DNA of 64,000 nucleotides. It comes from an uncultured Oscillospiraceae bacterium. GTDB lineage: Bacteria > Bacillota > Clostridia > Oscillospirales > Ruminococcaceae. The position numbers and the translations under genes are program-made. The notes below the pieces were generated by a model. That model saw only the letters and a program-made list of their open reading frames with translations, was not told the origin of the DNA and did not search any database. How positions within the stretch are numbered: position 1 is the first letter of the stretch; each line of letters begins with the position of its first letter. This document shows positions 1 through 8,836 of the stretch, in pieces. The DNA lies in contig CAJUHS010000002.1 in the NCBI GenBank assembly GCA_910586535.1, forward strand, positions 62,001 through 126,000, read 5' to 3'.

Positions 1-1294
1 TATTCCGTTTAAGCTGTGCGGGACAGTCTACATTTGGACATCTCAAAGCCGCCTCGTCCGCAAACTTTACCGCCTTGTCCCCGCAAACGGGACAATATTC
101 AGGCAAACTGTAGGGCTTTGAATTTTCTCCGTGGGAAACGGATTTCAGCACCTCCGGAATTATATCCCCCGCCTTGCGAACCACTATCCTGTCCCCAATC
201 CTTATGTCCTTTTCCGTAATAAACTCCTGATTGTGCAGCACCGCACGGCTGACGCTTGTTCCCGCCAACAACACAGGCTCAAACACCGCCACTGGAGTAA
301 TAGCTCCAGTCCTGCCGACATTTACTTCAATGTCAAGCAATGTGGTCTCTTTTTCTTCGGGAGGAAACTTATAGGCAACCGCCCATTTAGGAACCTTTGC
401 GGTCGCGCCCATTTCCTTACGGAGAGCAAAATCGTCTATCTTTATTACCACTCCGTCAATATCAAAATCGTATTTGCTGCGCATATCGCCTATATGGTTG
501 ATACGCTCCTCTATTTCGGCATAGCTTTCCACTTGCCGATAATCGGCAATTACTTTAAATCCCAGATTTGCCAAGTAATCCAGCGATTGCTTGTGTGAAG
601 TGATAGTTTCCCCGTCTATTTGCTGAATGTTGAATACGAAAATGTCAAGCCCGCGCTCTGCAGCTATTTGTGGATTTTTCTGCCTAAGTGATCCGGCCGC
701 CGCGTTCCTCGGATTTTTAAAAGGAGCCTCGTCATTGTCCTCCTGCCGTTCAACAAGCTTCAGAAAAGTATCACGGGGCATATAGACCTCTCCCCTTACC
801 TCTAAAAATGCTGGAGCATTTTTTAATTTTAAAGGTATTGATTTTATGGTTTTCAAATTTGCGGTAACATCTTCGCCGATAAAGCCGTCCCCCCGTGTCG
901 AGCCGCGGACAAGCTCGCCGTTTTCGTACTCTAAAGACACGGAAAGACCGTCTATTTTCGGCTCTACCACATACACAGACTTCGCGGAGGTTTCCTCGCA
1001 GCGGTCTGTAAAGGCTTTCACCTGTTCAAAGGAAAAAACGTCCTGCAAGCTGCCCATTTGAACACGGTGCTCCACCTTTTCAAACAGGTTCAGAGCTTCG
1101 CCGCCCACACGCTGTGTTGGGGAATTTTTATCAGCCAATTCTGGGTACTGCTCTTCCAAACCCTTTAATTCCTGCATAAGCATATCGTAGGTGTAGTCGT
1201 CCACCGTAGGGTTGTCCAGCACATAGTAGCTGTGATTGTGTCCCTCAATCTCCTCGCGGAGCTTTTTCACTCTTTCGATAATTTTTTGATCCAT
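1..1294 (-). CDS. ligA: NAD-dependent DNA ligase LigA (3' part outside window)
   Basis: Seals nicks in duplex DNA using NAD+ during replication and repair. The frame opens at an ATG at 1294 and stays open to the window edge (431 codons). It contains the adenylation domain with the KIDG nucleophile motif (Lys about residue 113), then the OB-fold. At the edge it enters the four-cysteine zinc finger (CPVCG then RCPN..CPAQ). The helix-hairpin-helix and BRCT domains of the roughly 650-residue family lie outside. It starts 14 nt after the stop of the XRE regulator, with a GGAAGTG ribosome site, so the two are probably cotranscribed. The family is certain; the 3' end cannot be judged. Confidence 0.96.
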   Translation of the reverse strand, partial: MDQKIIERVKKLREEIEGHNHSYYVLDNPTVDDYTYDMLMQELKGLEEQYPELADKNSPTQRVGGEALNLFEKVEHRVQMGSLQDVFSFEQVKAFTDRCEETSAKSVYVVEPKIDGLSVSLEYENGELVRGSTRGDGFIGEDVTANLKTIKSIPLKLKNAPAFLEVRGEVYMPRDTFLKLVERQEDNDEAPFKNPRNAAAGSLRQKNPQIAAERGLDIFVFNIQQIDGETITSHKQSLDYLANLGFKVIADYRQVESYAEIEERINHIGDMRSKYDFDIDGVVIKIDDFALRKEMGATAKVPKWAVAYKFPPEEKETTLLDIEVNVGRTGAITPVAVFEPVLLAGTSVSRAVLHNQEFITEKDIRIGDRIVVRKAGDIIPEVLKSVSHGENSKPYSLPEYCPVCGDKAVKFADEAALRCPNVDCPAQLKRN

Positions 1295-1308
1295 AAAATC
1301 ACTTCCAC

Positions 1309-1863
1309 TTACTCAACAATTTTCGGACTGAAAACGCCCTTGACCTTGCAGCAGTATTGCAATTGATAGGTACGCTTTCCGCTTTTTACCGCCTCGGCTA
1401 TTGCCGCGATTTCCTTTTGAGCGTCCTCTTTTTCTTTATACCAACCCAATTGGGTGGTATTGTCGCCTAAAATTCCGGTACTGTTTACGCCCGCAAGAGC
1501 AAACTTAGGTTCACGCTTTGTTGGGAAAACAACGGGTAATATCGAAAATTTATAGCACCTGACCAATGCGTCCTCGTTTTGAATATAAACAGCGCTTTCG
1601 GCGGGTACGGTCAGTTCCTTTTCGCTTAAGGCAACAACGGTTTCTTTTTTAGCGGCGGACGCGTTAACTTTGTCCAGCAAAAGCATATCAAGAGAAACGT
1701 CAAGCTTTTGAGCAAGGTCGATAAGCTTTTCCGTTTCGGGATAACCCGCTCCCTGCTCCCACTTGGACACCGCCTGTCTGGACACTCCCATTATTTCTGC
1801 AAGCTGCTCCTGTGACAAATATTTTTCTTTCCTCATCATCTTTAAATTTTCCGCAAAACTCAT
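1309..1863 (-). CDS. XRE-family transcriptional regulator with unknown C-terminal domain
   Basis: The first 65 residues are a Cro/C1 helix-turn-helix (LSQEQLAEIMGVSRQAVSKW, residues about 17-36), the form common in clostridial XRE regulators. The remaining 120 residues are a domain I do not recognise, with two adjacent cysteines (YCCKVKG) near the end; it may sense a ligand or oligomerise. The ATG at 1863 follows AAAGGAA. A strong palindrome overlapping its own promoter lies 19-57 nt upstream, suggesting autoregulation. It precedes ligA by 14 nt, which would bring ligA under the same promoter. Targets are unknown. Confidence 0.85.
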   Translation of the reverse strand: MSFAENLKMMRKEKYLSQEQLAEIMGVSRQAVSKWEQGAGYPETEKLIDLAQKLDVSLDMLLLDKVNASAAKKETVVALSEKELTVPAESAVYIQNEDALVRCYKFSILPVVFPTKREPKFALAGVNSTGILGDNTTQLGWYKEKEDAQKEIAAIAEAVKSGKRTYQLQYCCKVKGVFSPKIVE

Positions 1864-1881
1864 AACAATATTCCTTTCGTA

Positions 1882-1939
1882 AATGTATTCCGAAATCTCG
1901 GTGCAATTTCAGAATACATTAAAACGCTACGGTCATCAA
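1882..1939 (-). promoter_or_regulatory. Promoter with operator-like palindrome for the XRE regulator
   Basis: On the minus strand a -35 TTGATG (1939-1934) and a -10 TATTCT (1916-1911) are separated by exactly 17 nt. A 15-bp inverted repeat with one mismatch (arms 1882-1896 and 1906-1920, 9-nt centre) covers the -10 and the expected start of transcription. Such placement is typical of an autorepressor operator. Binding by the adjacent XRE protein is inference. Confidence 0.6.
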
Positions 1940-1966
1940 CCAACCCTGCTTTGCTTTTTGTCAACT

Positions 1967-2128
1967 TTAGGTTGCAGTCTTGCTAAAACTGCTTTTGTAC
2001 TCCTCCGCAAGACTTTTTTGCTTCTCAATGCCGCCGCTGTTCCATTCGCAGAGCTTTCCTGTTATCCATTCGCAGGGAAACTCTCCACAAAGTCCGCAGA
2101 ATTTTACTTTGTGCTTTTCACAGCCTTT
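1967..2128 (-). pseudogene. Remnant of a DUF3795-type cysteine-rich protein
   Basis: The minus strand reads about 53 codons containing CGLCGEFPCEW and WNSGGIEKQKSLAEEY, which resemble the C-terminal part of DUF3795 proteins (small Cys-rich, possibly metal-binding). There is no start codon, and the stretch follows directly and in frame after the stop that ends the GNAT remnant, so the 5' part is gone. It ends at a TAA at 1969-1967. The family assignment rests on memory of the motif pattern. It is clearly a fragment, not a working gene. Confidence 0.55.
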
Positions 2129-2620
2129 TTAGTTAGGGTCGTCAACGATATTTTCAAGTCTGCCGTTACAGCGTTCAATAACCTTGACAGAGCCTATATT
2201 TGAAGTATAGCTTGCAGCCACGACCCTGCGCATTTTTCTTTGCTTAGCTTCTTCAAGTATCTTTTAAGTATTTGTACGGCGTACCACTTTTTTCTTTCGG
2301 AGGGTCTCACGCCGCAACCGATATGTCCCCATGTTCTGTTCGTCTCCATGGTCAGATAACGCCTTAAGAACGTAGATCCTATCAGACTGTCATTTTCGTC
2401 TATAACAAAATAAGAGGACGCCGAAGAAAATTTTTTATGCAGATCGGCATTTTGCAGCCGTCCAGCATTTGGATAAACTTTCCGAAATCCCCCAAATTAT
2501 CAAAGGGCTTATCCAAAAGCCACGGCGTGATACGCATACTGCTTTTGTTCCGTTCTTTCATCATATCGTTATATTGGTCGAAAAAAATATAGGTCGGGTT
2601 TTACAATATAAAGCTTCATA
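2129..2620 (-). pseudogene. Decayed GNAT acetyltransferase
   Basis: Reading the minus strand from an ATG at 2620 gives pieces of a GNAT N-acetyltransferase spread over different frames: MKLYIVKPDLYFF, then RITPWLLDKPFDN, then SSYFVIDENDSLIGSTFLRRYL and GHIGCGVRPSERK, then SNIGSVKVIERCNGRLENIV. At least three frameshifts separate them. The acetyl-CoA loop, normally R/Q-x-x-G-x-G/A, reads SERKKWYA, so its last glycine is lost. The product cannot fold as an enzyme. The piecewise similarity over the whole family length makes the identification fairly secure. Confidence 0.75.
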
Positions 2621-2633
2621 ATTTTGACACTTT

Positions 2634-3257
2634 TCATTTAATTCTGCGAAAAATATCGGTGACCTCCGAAATCCTGTAAACGGTAAAATCCGGCTTAAAC
2701 TGCGCTAAATCGACGTTCCACATACCGAACCAGCCTTGCCGTACCCATACTGTGGACATTCCCATTTCCGCGGCGGGGACAATATCGTTGTCAAGCCTGT
2801 CACCAACCATACAAGACTCCGCTGCCGTACAGCCCGCCCTTTGGAGCGCAAGCTCGAATATCCGCTTATCGGGCTTTGAAACGCCCTCCTCTGCGGAAGA
2901 GACTATTACGTCAAAATACTCTCTTATTCCAAATTGTACCAAGTGTTCTTCCGTACCCGCACTTTGATTTGCAATTATTCCTAACTTGTATCTGCCATGC
3001 AATGATTGCAAAACCTCCTGTGATTCTGGGTAAAGCTTTTCCAATTTCTTAAGCCACCCGATCTTTTCAAGTCCGAATTTTTTTACGGCATCCTTGTACG
3101 GAAGCATATTGACAGAGGCGAAATACTCCATTAGCCTGTAAAATTCTTCCTTGGAGGGCGCGCCTGTCTGCTTTAAGGTTTCCGACACTCTGTATTCTAT
3201 GCAGTCCGTTTCATCTATCAAAGTTGAACCCAAATCAAAAAATATCCATTGTATCAA
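2634..3257 (-). CDS. HAD-superfamily hydrolase (phosphatase-like)
   Basis: A 207-residue HAD subfamily I protein. Motif I is FFDLGSTLID: the nucleophile Asp8 is present, but the usual second Asp is Gly10, as in some sugar-phosphatase-like HADs (DLGN/DLGST type). Motif III and IV are seen as KPDKRIFELAL and GDRLDNDIVPA. The start is a TTG at 3257, chosen because AAGGAG lies 9 nt upstream and no ATG fits. The alpha/beta hydrolase stop is only 3 nt upstream, so the pair is translationally close and probably one transcript. The substrate is unknown. Confidence 0.85.
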   Translation of the reverse strand: MIQWIFFDLGSTLIDETDCIEYRVSETLKQTGAPSKEEFYRLMEYFASVNMLPYKDAVKKFGLEKIGWLKKLEKLYPESQEVLQSLHGRYKLGIIANQSAGTEEHLVQFGIREYFDVIVSSAEEGVSKPDKRIFELALQRAGCTAAESCMVGDRLDNDIVPAAEMGMSTVWVRQGWFGMWNVDLAQFKPDFTVYRISEVTDIFRRIK

Positions 3258-3260
3258 TTG

Positions 3261-4085
3261 TTATTTCTCCTTAATGCCGCATAAAAAATCTTCAATAAGT
3301 GAATTTACAACCTCTGGCTTGTCCGTATTTGAGTTATGACCAGCGCCCTCTATCCATTCAAGCCGTATGCCCGTATTTTTGTGCCAAGCCTTGTTGTACC
3401 TAATGCACGAACCCGCATGATCCTTTTCACCGCATATCAGCAGGGCGGGACACTCCAGCTTATAAGGCAAGTCGGCTTCCATAGCCTCCGCGAGAATGCG
3501 GAAGCCGTGTCCCGAAAGCTTTGCGTACCGCTCCTGATCTCCGCTGTAAACTGTCATCATATCGTACATCAGCTTTCTCCCGTAATCGGTCATTGCAATC
3601 CCCTTTGTACCAGATTTAAGCAGCAATTTCCAAGGATAATGCCTGTACACAGGCTCCATTCTTTTCAAAAGCCAAAGCTCTGCAGACGTTACATATTTTC
3701 TTTGCAGCGGTGCGGAATCAATAGATATAAACCCATTAAGCTTTTTCGGGAACAGTTCCGAATACGCCTGTCCCACATATCCGCCCATTGACTGGCCGAT
3801 AATAACGGGTTTGCGGAAAGCCTCCGCTGTCAGTATTCCGTCCAGCCATTTTGCCTTATCAGATAAGGAAAAAGTCATCTCAAAGGGATAAGAAGCGGCG
3901 TGTCCCGGTGCGTCCCAAACCAAAACATTGTAGCTGTCCTCAAAATATTCTATCTGCTTATCAAACAGACGGTGGTCGGCAGTCAGACCCGGTAAAAACA
4001 CTAACTCCGCTTCACCGCCGTTTGTTTTTTTGCTGACCCAATAATGAATTTTTCCGTTTGGGGTATTGTATATTTTTTCGGTCAT
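3261..4085 (-). CDS. Alpha/beta hydrolase
   Basis: A 274-residue cytoplasmic alpha/beta-hydrolase with a complete triad: nucleophile Ser99 in GQSMGG, acid Asp222 in CGEKDH, and His250 in GAGHNSN. An oxyanion-type FLPGL segment sits near residue 30. There is no signal peptide or membrane segment. The start follows AAGAGGT. It lies upstream of, and nearly abuts, the HAD hydrolase. Substrate specificity (esterase, lactonase or other) cannot be read from the sequence. Confidence 0.87.
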   Translation of the reverse strand: MTEKIYNTPNGKIHYWVSKKTNGGEAELVFLPGLTADHRLFDKQIEYFEDSYNVLVWDAPGHAASYPFEMTFSLSDKAKWLDGILTAEAFRKPVIIGQSMGGYVGQAYSELFPKKLNGFISIDSAPLQRKYVTSAELWLLKRMEPVYRHYPWKLLLKSGTKGIAMTDYGRKLMYDMMTVYSGDQERYAKLSGHGFRILAEAMEADLPYKLECPALLICGEKDHAGSCIRYNKAWHKNTGIRLEWIEGAGHNSNTDKPEVVNSLIEDFLCGIKEK

Positions 4086-4106
4086 AACGTACCTCTTTTT
4101 TATTTA

Positions 4107-4690
4107 TTACCAAACAAAGGGTATCAGCCTATAACACAACTTTCCTTTTGTATTCCGCATAGCCCTATAGCTCTGCTTCAAGCACATTTTCTTCATTGCG
4201 TATATAATAGCGAGGTACGCAAAAAAATTACAAAGGAAACCACCGAACCAAGCACCAACGGCATTGACAGAAACAGTATCAGCGTCACGCTGTACATAGG
4301 GTGACGTACAATTCGTACAAGACACGTGTAAATAACCTTCTGGTTTTCCTGCATCTCAACCGTGCGGGACAGGTATGTATTTTCCCTCAGCACCTCTGCA
4401 TAAAACAAGTATGCAAGCAAAAATACGGCGGACGCCGGCCAAGATAACCACTGGGGCGGCGTTATCCACCGAAAACGAAAGTTAAGTCCTGCAATTATAA
4501 ATCCATCCGCAAACATCAGACCGATTAGCTTTATTGTCGGCTTATGCTCGGTCTGCTGCTCTTTGGCATTAAGAAGCTTTTTTAAAAGCTCGGGATTTTT
4601 GAACGTCATAATAATGTTTTTAAAAAACATTATAACAAGCATTACAGCTGCAATTATTCTTGATATTTTTTCAGATATGCAATTATCTGC
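4107..4690 (-). pseudogene. Frameshifted isoprenylcysteine carboxyl methyltransferase-like membrane protein
   Basis: From about 4690 the minus strand encodes a hydrophobic protein ending in the ICMT/PEMT-like motif VRHPMYSVTLILFLSMP. After FVIFL the frame runs into an early stop. The expected tail continues in other frames: AYLAIIY, IRNEENVLEAEL followed by an in-frame stop, then YRLIPFVW in another frame. At least two frameshifts plus one nonsense change separate them. Family similarity also begins before the first available ATG (4642), straight after the transketolase stop, so the true start may be lost too. Intact members are multi-pass SAM-dependent methyltransferases. Confidence 0.7.
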
Positions 4691-4700
4691 TTTCGAAACT

Positions 4701-5651
4701 TTACTTTTTCAAAGTAATCGCAAACTTAGCCTTTTCAACAATATTTTCCGCTGAAAGACCAAATTCTTTAAGCAGATCAACAGCAGGTCCGGAGTGACCG
4801 AAAACGTCATTTACACCAATTTTTACAACGGGAACAGGGCAGCACTCGGTGACAGCGTCTGCAACAGCAGAACCAAGTCCGCCTATGACGCTGTGCTCCT
4901 CAGCAGTAACGATAACGCCTGTTTCATTTGCAGCCTTGCAAATGACGTCCTTGTCGAGAGGCTTGATAGTATGAATGTTAATTACGCGTGCCGAAATCCC
5001 CTCTTTTTCAAGAGTATCAGCCGCTGTAAGAGCCTCGTTTACCATAAGACCTGTTGCAACGATAGTAACGTCCTTGCCATCCTTGAGCTGAACTCCTTTG
5101 CCCACCTCAAATTTATAAGTATCCTTTTCGTTGAAAACGGGAACCGCAAGACGTCCGAAACGAAGATACACAGGACCGTCAATGTTAATAGCCGCCTCAA
5201 CTGCCGCCTTTGCTTCAACGTCGTCGGCAGGGTTGATAATTGTCATACCAGGAATAGTCCTCATAAGAGCAATATCCTCGTTGCACTGGTGGGTTGCGCC
5301 GTCCTCGCCGACAGAGATACCTGCATGAGTCGCGCCTATCTTAACGTTTATATGCGGATAACCGATAGAATTGCGGACGATTTCATAAGCTCTTCCCGCC
5401 GCAAACATTGCAAAAGAGCTTGCAAAAACCTTTTTGCCTGTTGCCGCCAAACCTGCTGCAACGCCCATCATATTAGCCTCGGCAATTCCGCAGTCTATAA
5501 ACCTTTCGGGGCACTTTTTCTTAAAGATACCCGTCTTTGTTGCCGCGGCTAAGTCCGCGTCAAGAACCACCAAATCTTCATATTTATCCGAAAGCTCCGC
5601 AAGAGCTTCGCCGTAGCTTTCTCTTGTAGCCTTTTTAATTACATCTGCCAT
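4701..5651 (-). CDS. Transketolase, C-terminal subunit
   Basis: A 316-residue protein with the pyrimidine-binding and C-terminal domains of transketolase: IDCGIAEANMMGVAAGLA near residue 53, and the TransC region from about 190. With the N-terminal subunit encoded just upstream it forms a thiamin-diphosphate enzyme that moves two-carbon units between sugar phosphates in the pentose phosphate pathway. The two-gene split is common in Firmicutes and archaea and is not a frameshift: each part has its own ribosome site and the gap is 17 nt. The catalytic Glu of the family lies in the GIAEANM segment. Confidence 0.93.
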   Translation of the reverse strand: MADVIKKATRESYGEALAELSDKYEDLVVLDADLAAATKTGIFKKKCPERFIDCGIAEANMMGVAAGLAATGKKVFASSFAMFAAGRAYEIVRNSIGYPHINVKIGATHAGISVGEDGATHQCNEDIALMRTIPGMTIINPADDVEAKAAVEAAINIDGPVYLRFGRLAVPVFNEKDTYKFEVGKGVQLKDGKDVTIVATGLMVNEALTAADTLEKEGISARVINIHTIKPLDKDVICKAANETGVIVTAEEHSVIGGLGSAVADAVTECCPVPVVKIGVNDVFGHSGPAVDLLKEFGLSAENIVEKAKFAITLKK

Positions 5652-5668
5652 TTTCCGTACTTCCTTTC

Positions 5669-6511
5669 TTATGCCTGCAATTTATTTAACTGCTCGTTAA
5701 GTTCGTTCATAGCCTGATCGTACTGCTCTTTATTGGGAGCTGAGCCGTGCCAGCTGACCTGATTTTCCATATAGGAAACACCCTTACCTTTTGTACTCGT
5801 CTGAACAATAGCTACAGGCTTGCCGTTTATCTTTTCAGCCTCATCAAAGGCGCGCTCAATATCGTCAAAATCGTGAGCGTTCATTGTTATAACATACCAG
5901 CCAAAAGCTTCAAACTTGTCAGTAATAGGCATAGGAGAGCAAACATCGGTAATCTTGCCGTCTATCTGTAAACCGTTGTTGTCAATAATTGCCACAAGAT
6001 TGTCAAGCTTGTTGTGAGCGGCAAACATTGCGGCTTCCCAAACCTGACCTTCTTCGATTTCTCCGTCGCCAAGGACCGCGTAAACCTTATAAGAAGCGCA
6101 TGAAAGCTTGCCGCCCAAAGCCATGCCGCAGGCAGCGGAAATTCCCTGACCGAGAGATCCCGTACTCATGTCGACTCCCGGCGTACCTTTCATATCCGGG
6201 TGACCCTGGAGCATTGCACCGATGTGACGAAGCTTTTTAAGCTCGTCCTCAGAAAAATATCCTCTCTGCGCAAGAACGGAATAAAGTGCGGGAGCACAGT
6301 GTCCCTTTGAGAGAATAACCCTGTCTCTTTCAGGCATTTTAGGGTTTTTAGGATCAACATTCAGTTTTGCAAAATAGAGATACGTCAACAGATCGCTTAT
6401 TGAAAGCGAGCCTCCCGGATGTCCTGATTTAGCGTTGTAAACGCCTTCGATTACCCCCTTCCTTACTTTGCAGGCTGTTACTTCAAGCTGCTTTTTAATT
6501 GTTGCGTCCAT
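5669..6511 (-). CDS. Transketolase, N-terminal subunit
   Basis: A 280-residue thiamin-diphosphate-binding half of transketolase. It has the GHPGGSLS substrate loop near residue 30 and the ThDP/Mg motif GDGEIEEGQ with its distal IDNN about 30 residues later. SKGHCAPALY carries a conserved histidine. It pairs with the next gene (C-terminal subunit). Upstream, 20 nt away, is a Cof-type phosphatase; the order suggests it belongs to the end of the long ileS/division series. Length matches the family's split form. Confidence 0.94.
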   Translation of the reverse strand: MDATIKKQLEVTACKVRKGVIEGVYNAKSGHPGGSLSISDLLTYLYFAKLNVDPKNPKMPERDRVILSKGHCAPALYSVLAQRGYFSEDELKKLRHIGAMLQGHPDMKGTPGVDMSTGSLGQGISAACGMALGGKLSCASYKVYAVLGDGEIEEGQVWEAAMFAAHNKLDNLVAIIDNNGLQIDGKITDVCSPMPITDKFEAFGWYVITMNAHDFDDIERAFDEAEKINGKPVAIVQTSTKGKGVSYMENQVSWHGSAPNKEQYDQAMNELNEQLNKLQA

Positions 6512-6531
6512 ATTTTACCAATCCTTCCTAT

Positions 6532-7344
6532 TTATTTTAATTTATTCAGATAATCAATTGCTTCGGCAATAGCGCCGTCCTGACAAGTTGCCTTTGTAAC
6601 ATAATCAGCGGATTCTTTTACTATATCCTGAGCATTCTGAGGCGCAATAGCAATATCGGCAAATTCCAGCATTTCCAAATCATTGTTATAGTCTCCTGCT
6701 GCCACAACTGTAAAGGCATTCCACTTTTCAATAGTCCAAAGCTCTTTCAGCGCCGAACCCTTAGTACAGCCCTTCGGAAGACACTCAAATAAAAAATCTC
6801 CTGATATTACAAAGCTTGTTTTGTCCCAACCCATTTTTGCAGCATAGTCGGAAAGCTCCTTTACTCTGCCGCCGCCAATTGAGTACAGTACCTTGCACCA
6901 ACCGTTCCTCGGGATTTCCTCCAAGCTTTTTTCGGCATACGGCAAACGGGTAATACTCAGATGAAGCTGTTCCCACTCGGTCATTTTTGCAACGTAAATA
7001 CCATCTGGAAGATTTATCTCTACTCCCATTTCAGGAAACCTTTCCATAAGCTCAAGAGTGTAATCTCTTGCCGCGACGTCAGCACAATGTTCGCAGAGCG
7101 TTTTGCGTTTGCCGATATCATATATAAGTCCTCCGTTATTGAGAATAACCGGCGCGTCAGGTTTAAGAGCTTCAAAGAATTGTTCCGCTGCCTGAATGAT
7201 ACGTCCCGTAGCGATAGTAAAAATTCCCCCGTTTTGTCTGAAATACTCTATAGCGTTAAGGTCTTTTTCATTTAGTATTTTATTATGCGGAAGCAGAGTT
7301 CCGTCTAAATCAGTTATAAGAACTGTATTTGAAAATTTTGGCAT
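6532..7344 (-). CDS. Cof-type HAD phosphatase
   Basis: A 270-residue HAD subfamily IIB (Cof) protein. Motif I is ITDLDGTLL (Asp12 nucleophile, Asp14), motif II ATGR, and motif IV GDYNNDLEML near residue 217. These enzymes dephosphorylate sugar phosphates, flavin or pyridoxal phosphates, often with broad specificity. It lies between rluD (9 nt upstream) and the transketolase genes, so a sugar-phosphate role is possible but unproven. Confidence 0.88.
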   Translation of the reverse strand: MPKFSNTVLITDLDGTLLPHNKILNEKDLNAIEYFRQNGGIFTIATGRIIQAAEQFFEALKPDAPVILNNGGLIYDIGKRKTLCEHCADVAARDYTLELMERFPEMGVEINLPDGIYVAKMTEWEQLHLSITRLPYAEKSLEEIPRNGWCKVLYSIGGGRVKELSDYAAKMGWDKTSFVISGDFLFECLPKGCTKGSALKELWTIEKWNAFTVVAAGDYNNDLEMLEFADIAIAPQNAQDIVKESADYVTKATCQDGAIAEAIDYLNKLK

Positions 7345-7353
7345 AAATATCCC

Positions 7354-8262
7354 TCATTTTGATAATTTGTTAAGTACAAAATTAAAATAATCGGGTAATT
7401 CGCTGTCAAATTCATAATATTTTTCGTCGATAGGGTGAACAAATCCTATTTTTTTTGCGTGAAGGCATTGGCCTTCACAGTATTTTGATGCCTTTCCATA
7501 AACATCATCGCCAAATACTGGGTGCCCGATATACGCCATGTGAACCCGTATCTGATGAGTTCTCCCTGTAAAGAGCTTAAGCTTTACATGGCTGCAGCTG
7601 CTAAGTTCATTTAAAACTGTGTACTCCGTCTTAGCTTCCTTGGAATTTTTTCCCGTAACGCACATTTTTTTGCGGTCGACAGGATGTCTGCCTATTGGAG
7701 CGTCAATTATTCCGGAGGTTTCCTTTAATCTTCCGCAAACAACCGCTTGATATTCACGTGTAAAGGTATGAGCTTTTATTTGTTCTGCAAGACCGACATG
7801 AGCCTTATCGGTCTTTGCAACAATAAGCAAACCGCTTGTATTTTTATCAATTCTGTGAACAATTCCTGGACGGACAATCCCGTTTATTGAAGAAAGCTGA
7901 CCTTTACAGTGATATAGCAGCGCGTTGACAAGTGTTCCGCTGTAATTTCCTGCTGCCGGGTGAACGACCATTCCTTTTGGCTTATTTACAACAAGCAAGT
8001 GTTCGTCCTGATATACTATTTCAATAGGTATATTTTCCGAAACAACATTAAGCTCTACCGGTTCCGGAAAGTCAATTATGATCTCATCGCCGTGTTTAAC
8101 CGTATAGCTCTTAACAGCCAGTAAACCGTTTACAGTAATTTTTCCGTTGTCCAGCAGTTTTTGAAGCATGGAGCGCGAAGCTTCTAGATTTTGACAGCAC
8201 AGCCACTTATCAATACGAACTCCCTCGTTTTCAGAGTCAGCCGTAAACGTCATTCTACTCAT
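7354..8262 (-). CDS. rluD: RluD-family 23S rRNA/tRNA pseudouridine synthase
   Basis: Isomerises uridine to pseudouridine in structured RNA, usually 23S rRNA helix 69 for RluD itself. An N-terminal S4 RNA-binding domain (residues about 12-75) precedes the RluA-type catalytic domain with the HRIDKNTSG motif, whose Asp is the nucleophile, and GRTHQIRVHM. The ATG at 8262 is preferred over the TTG one codon earlier because AAAGGAA sits about 6 nt before it. It overlaps the lspA stop by 8 nt, the usual lspA-rluD coupling in Firmicutes. RluB/C/D paralogues cannot be separated by eye. Confidence 0.9.
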   Translation of the reverse strand: MSRMTFTADSENEGVRIDKWLCCQNLEASRSMLQKLLDNGKITVNGLLAVKSYTVKHGDEIIIDFPEPVELNVVSENIPIEIVYQDEHLLVVNKPKGMVVHPAAGNYSGTLVNALLYHCKGQLSSINGIVRPGIVHRIDKNTSGLLIVAKTDKAHVGLAEQIKAHTFTREYQAVVCGRLKETSGIIDAPIGRHPVDRKKMCVTGKNSKEAKTEYTVLNELSSCSHVKLKLFTGRTHQIRVHMAYIGHPVFGDDVYGKASKYCEGQCLHAKKIGFVHPIDEKYYEFDSELPDYFNFVLNKLSK

Positions 8263-8779
8263 CAATATGTTCCTTTATTCGCCTGACTTCATGCCTGAAT
8301 GCATCGTTTTTATCCGCAATTTTAGGTTCTACAAAGAAAACAAAGATCAATGCAAACATCGCACCGAGCACAACACATATATCTGCAAAATTAAATACTG
8401 CAAAGTTGAACAGCTTTACATCAAGATAATCTACTACATAGCCCTGACGTATCCGGTCAATAAGGTTTCCGATACCACCTGACATAATCATGACTGTGCT
8501 TACAAGGAAAAACATATTTTTGTTTTTACACTTAATGACGAATATCAGCAATGCAATTAGCATTATAAGAGTAAATACCGTAAGAAACCATCTTGCCCCG
8601 CTAAAACTGCTGAATGCGGCTCCGGTATTTTCGGTGTACCTAAGACCAAGTATCTCAAAATCTCCAAAGTGTATAAAGTCCATAACCTTTACAGGCTTCA
8701 AGACATTGACTGCCCAAATTTTTATTGCCTGGTCGGCAGCAATAAGAATTATTCCTAGTATTACCAAAAAAATAACCAT
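8255..8779 (-). CDS. lspA: Lipoprotein signal peptidase LspA
   Basis: Cleaves the signal peptide of prolipoproteins ahead of the lipid-modified cysteine, in the cytoplasmic membrane. The 174-residue protein has four hydrophobic segments and the conserved blocks GGIGNLIDRIRQGYVVDYLD and FNFADIC, which hold the two catalytic aspartates. It has a slightly long, charged C-terminal tail (VRRIKEHIDE). The gene follows ileS and overlaps rluD, a classical Firmicute arrangement. Confidence 0.95.
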   Translation of the reverse strand: MVIFLVILGIILIAADQAIKIWAVNVLKPVKVMDFIHFGDFEILGLRYTENTGAAFSSFSGARWFLTVFTLIMLIALLIFVIKCKNKNMFFLVSTVMIMSGGIGNLIDRIRQGYVVDYLDVKLFNFAVFNFADICVVLGAMFALIFVFFVEPKIADKNDAFRHEVRRIKEHIDE

Positions 8780-8836
8780 TTTATATCCTAACCAATCTAA
8801 GCCAAGGATAGCCCTTGGCTTAGAAAATTAATTAAA

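Noticed and set aside
1883..2203. Plus-strand 106-codon ORF
   Set aside because: It is antisense to the decayed DUF3795/GNAT remnants, has no family pattern and begins inside the XRE operator.
4794..5552. Plus-strand 252-codon ORF opposite the transketolase C-terminal gene
   Set aside because: Shadow frame of a strongly conserved gene; it is Cys/Arg/Ser-rich without any recognisable motif.
4701..6511. Transketolase split in two as a possible frameshift
   Set aside because: Both parts have full domains, their own ribosome sites and a 17-nt spacer; the two-gene form is a known normal arrangement.
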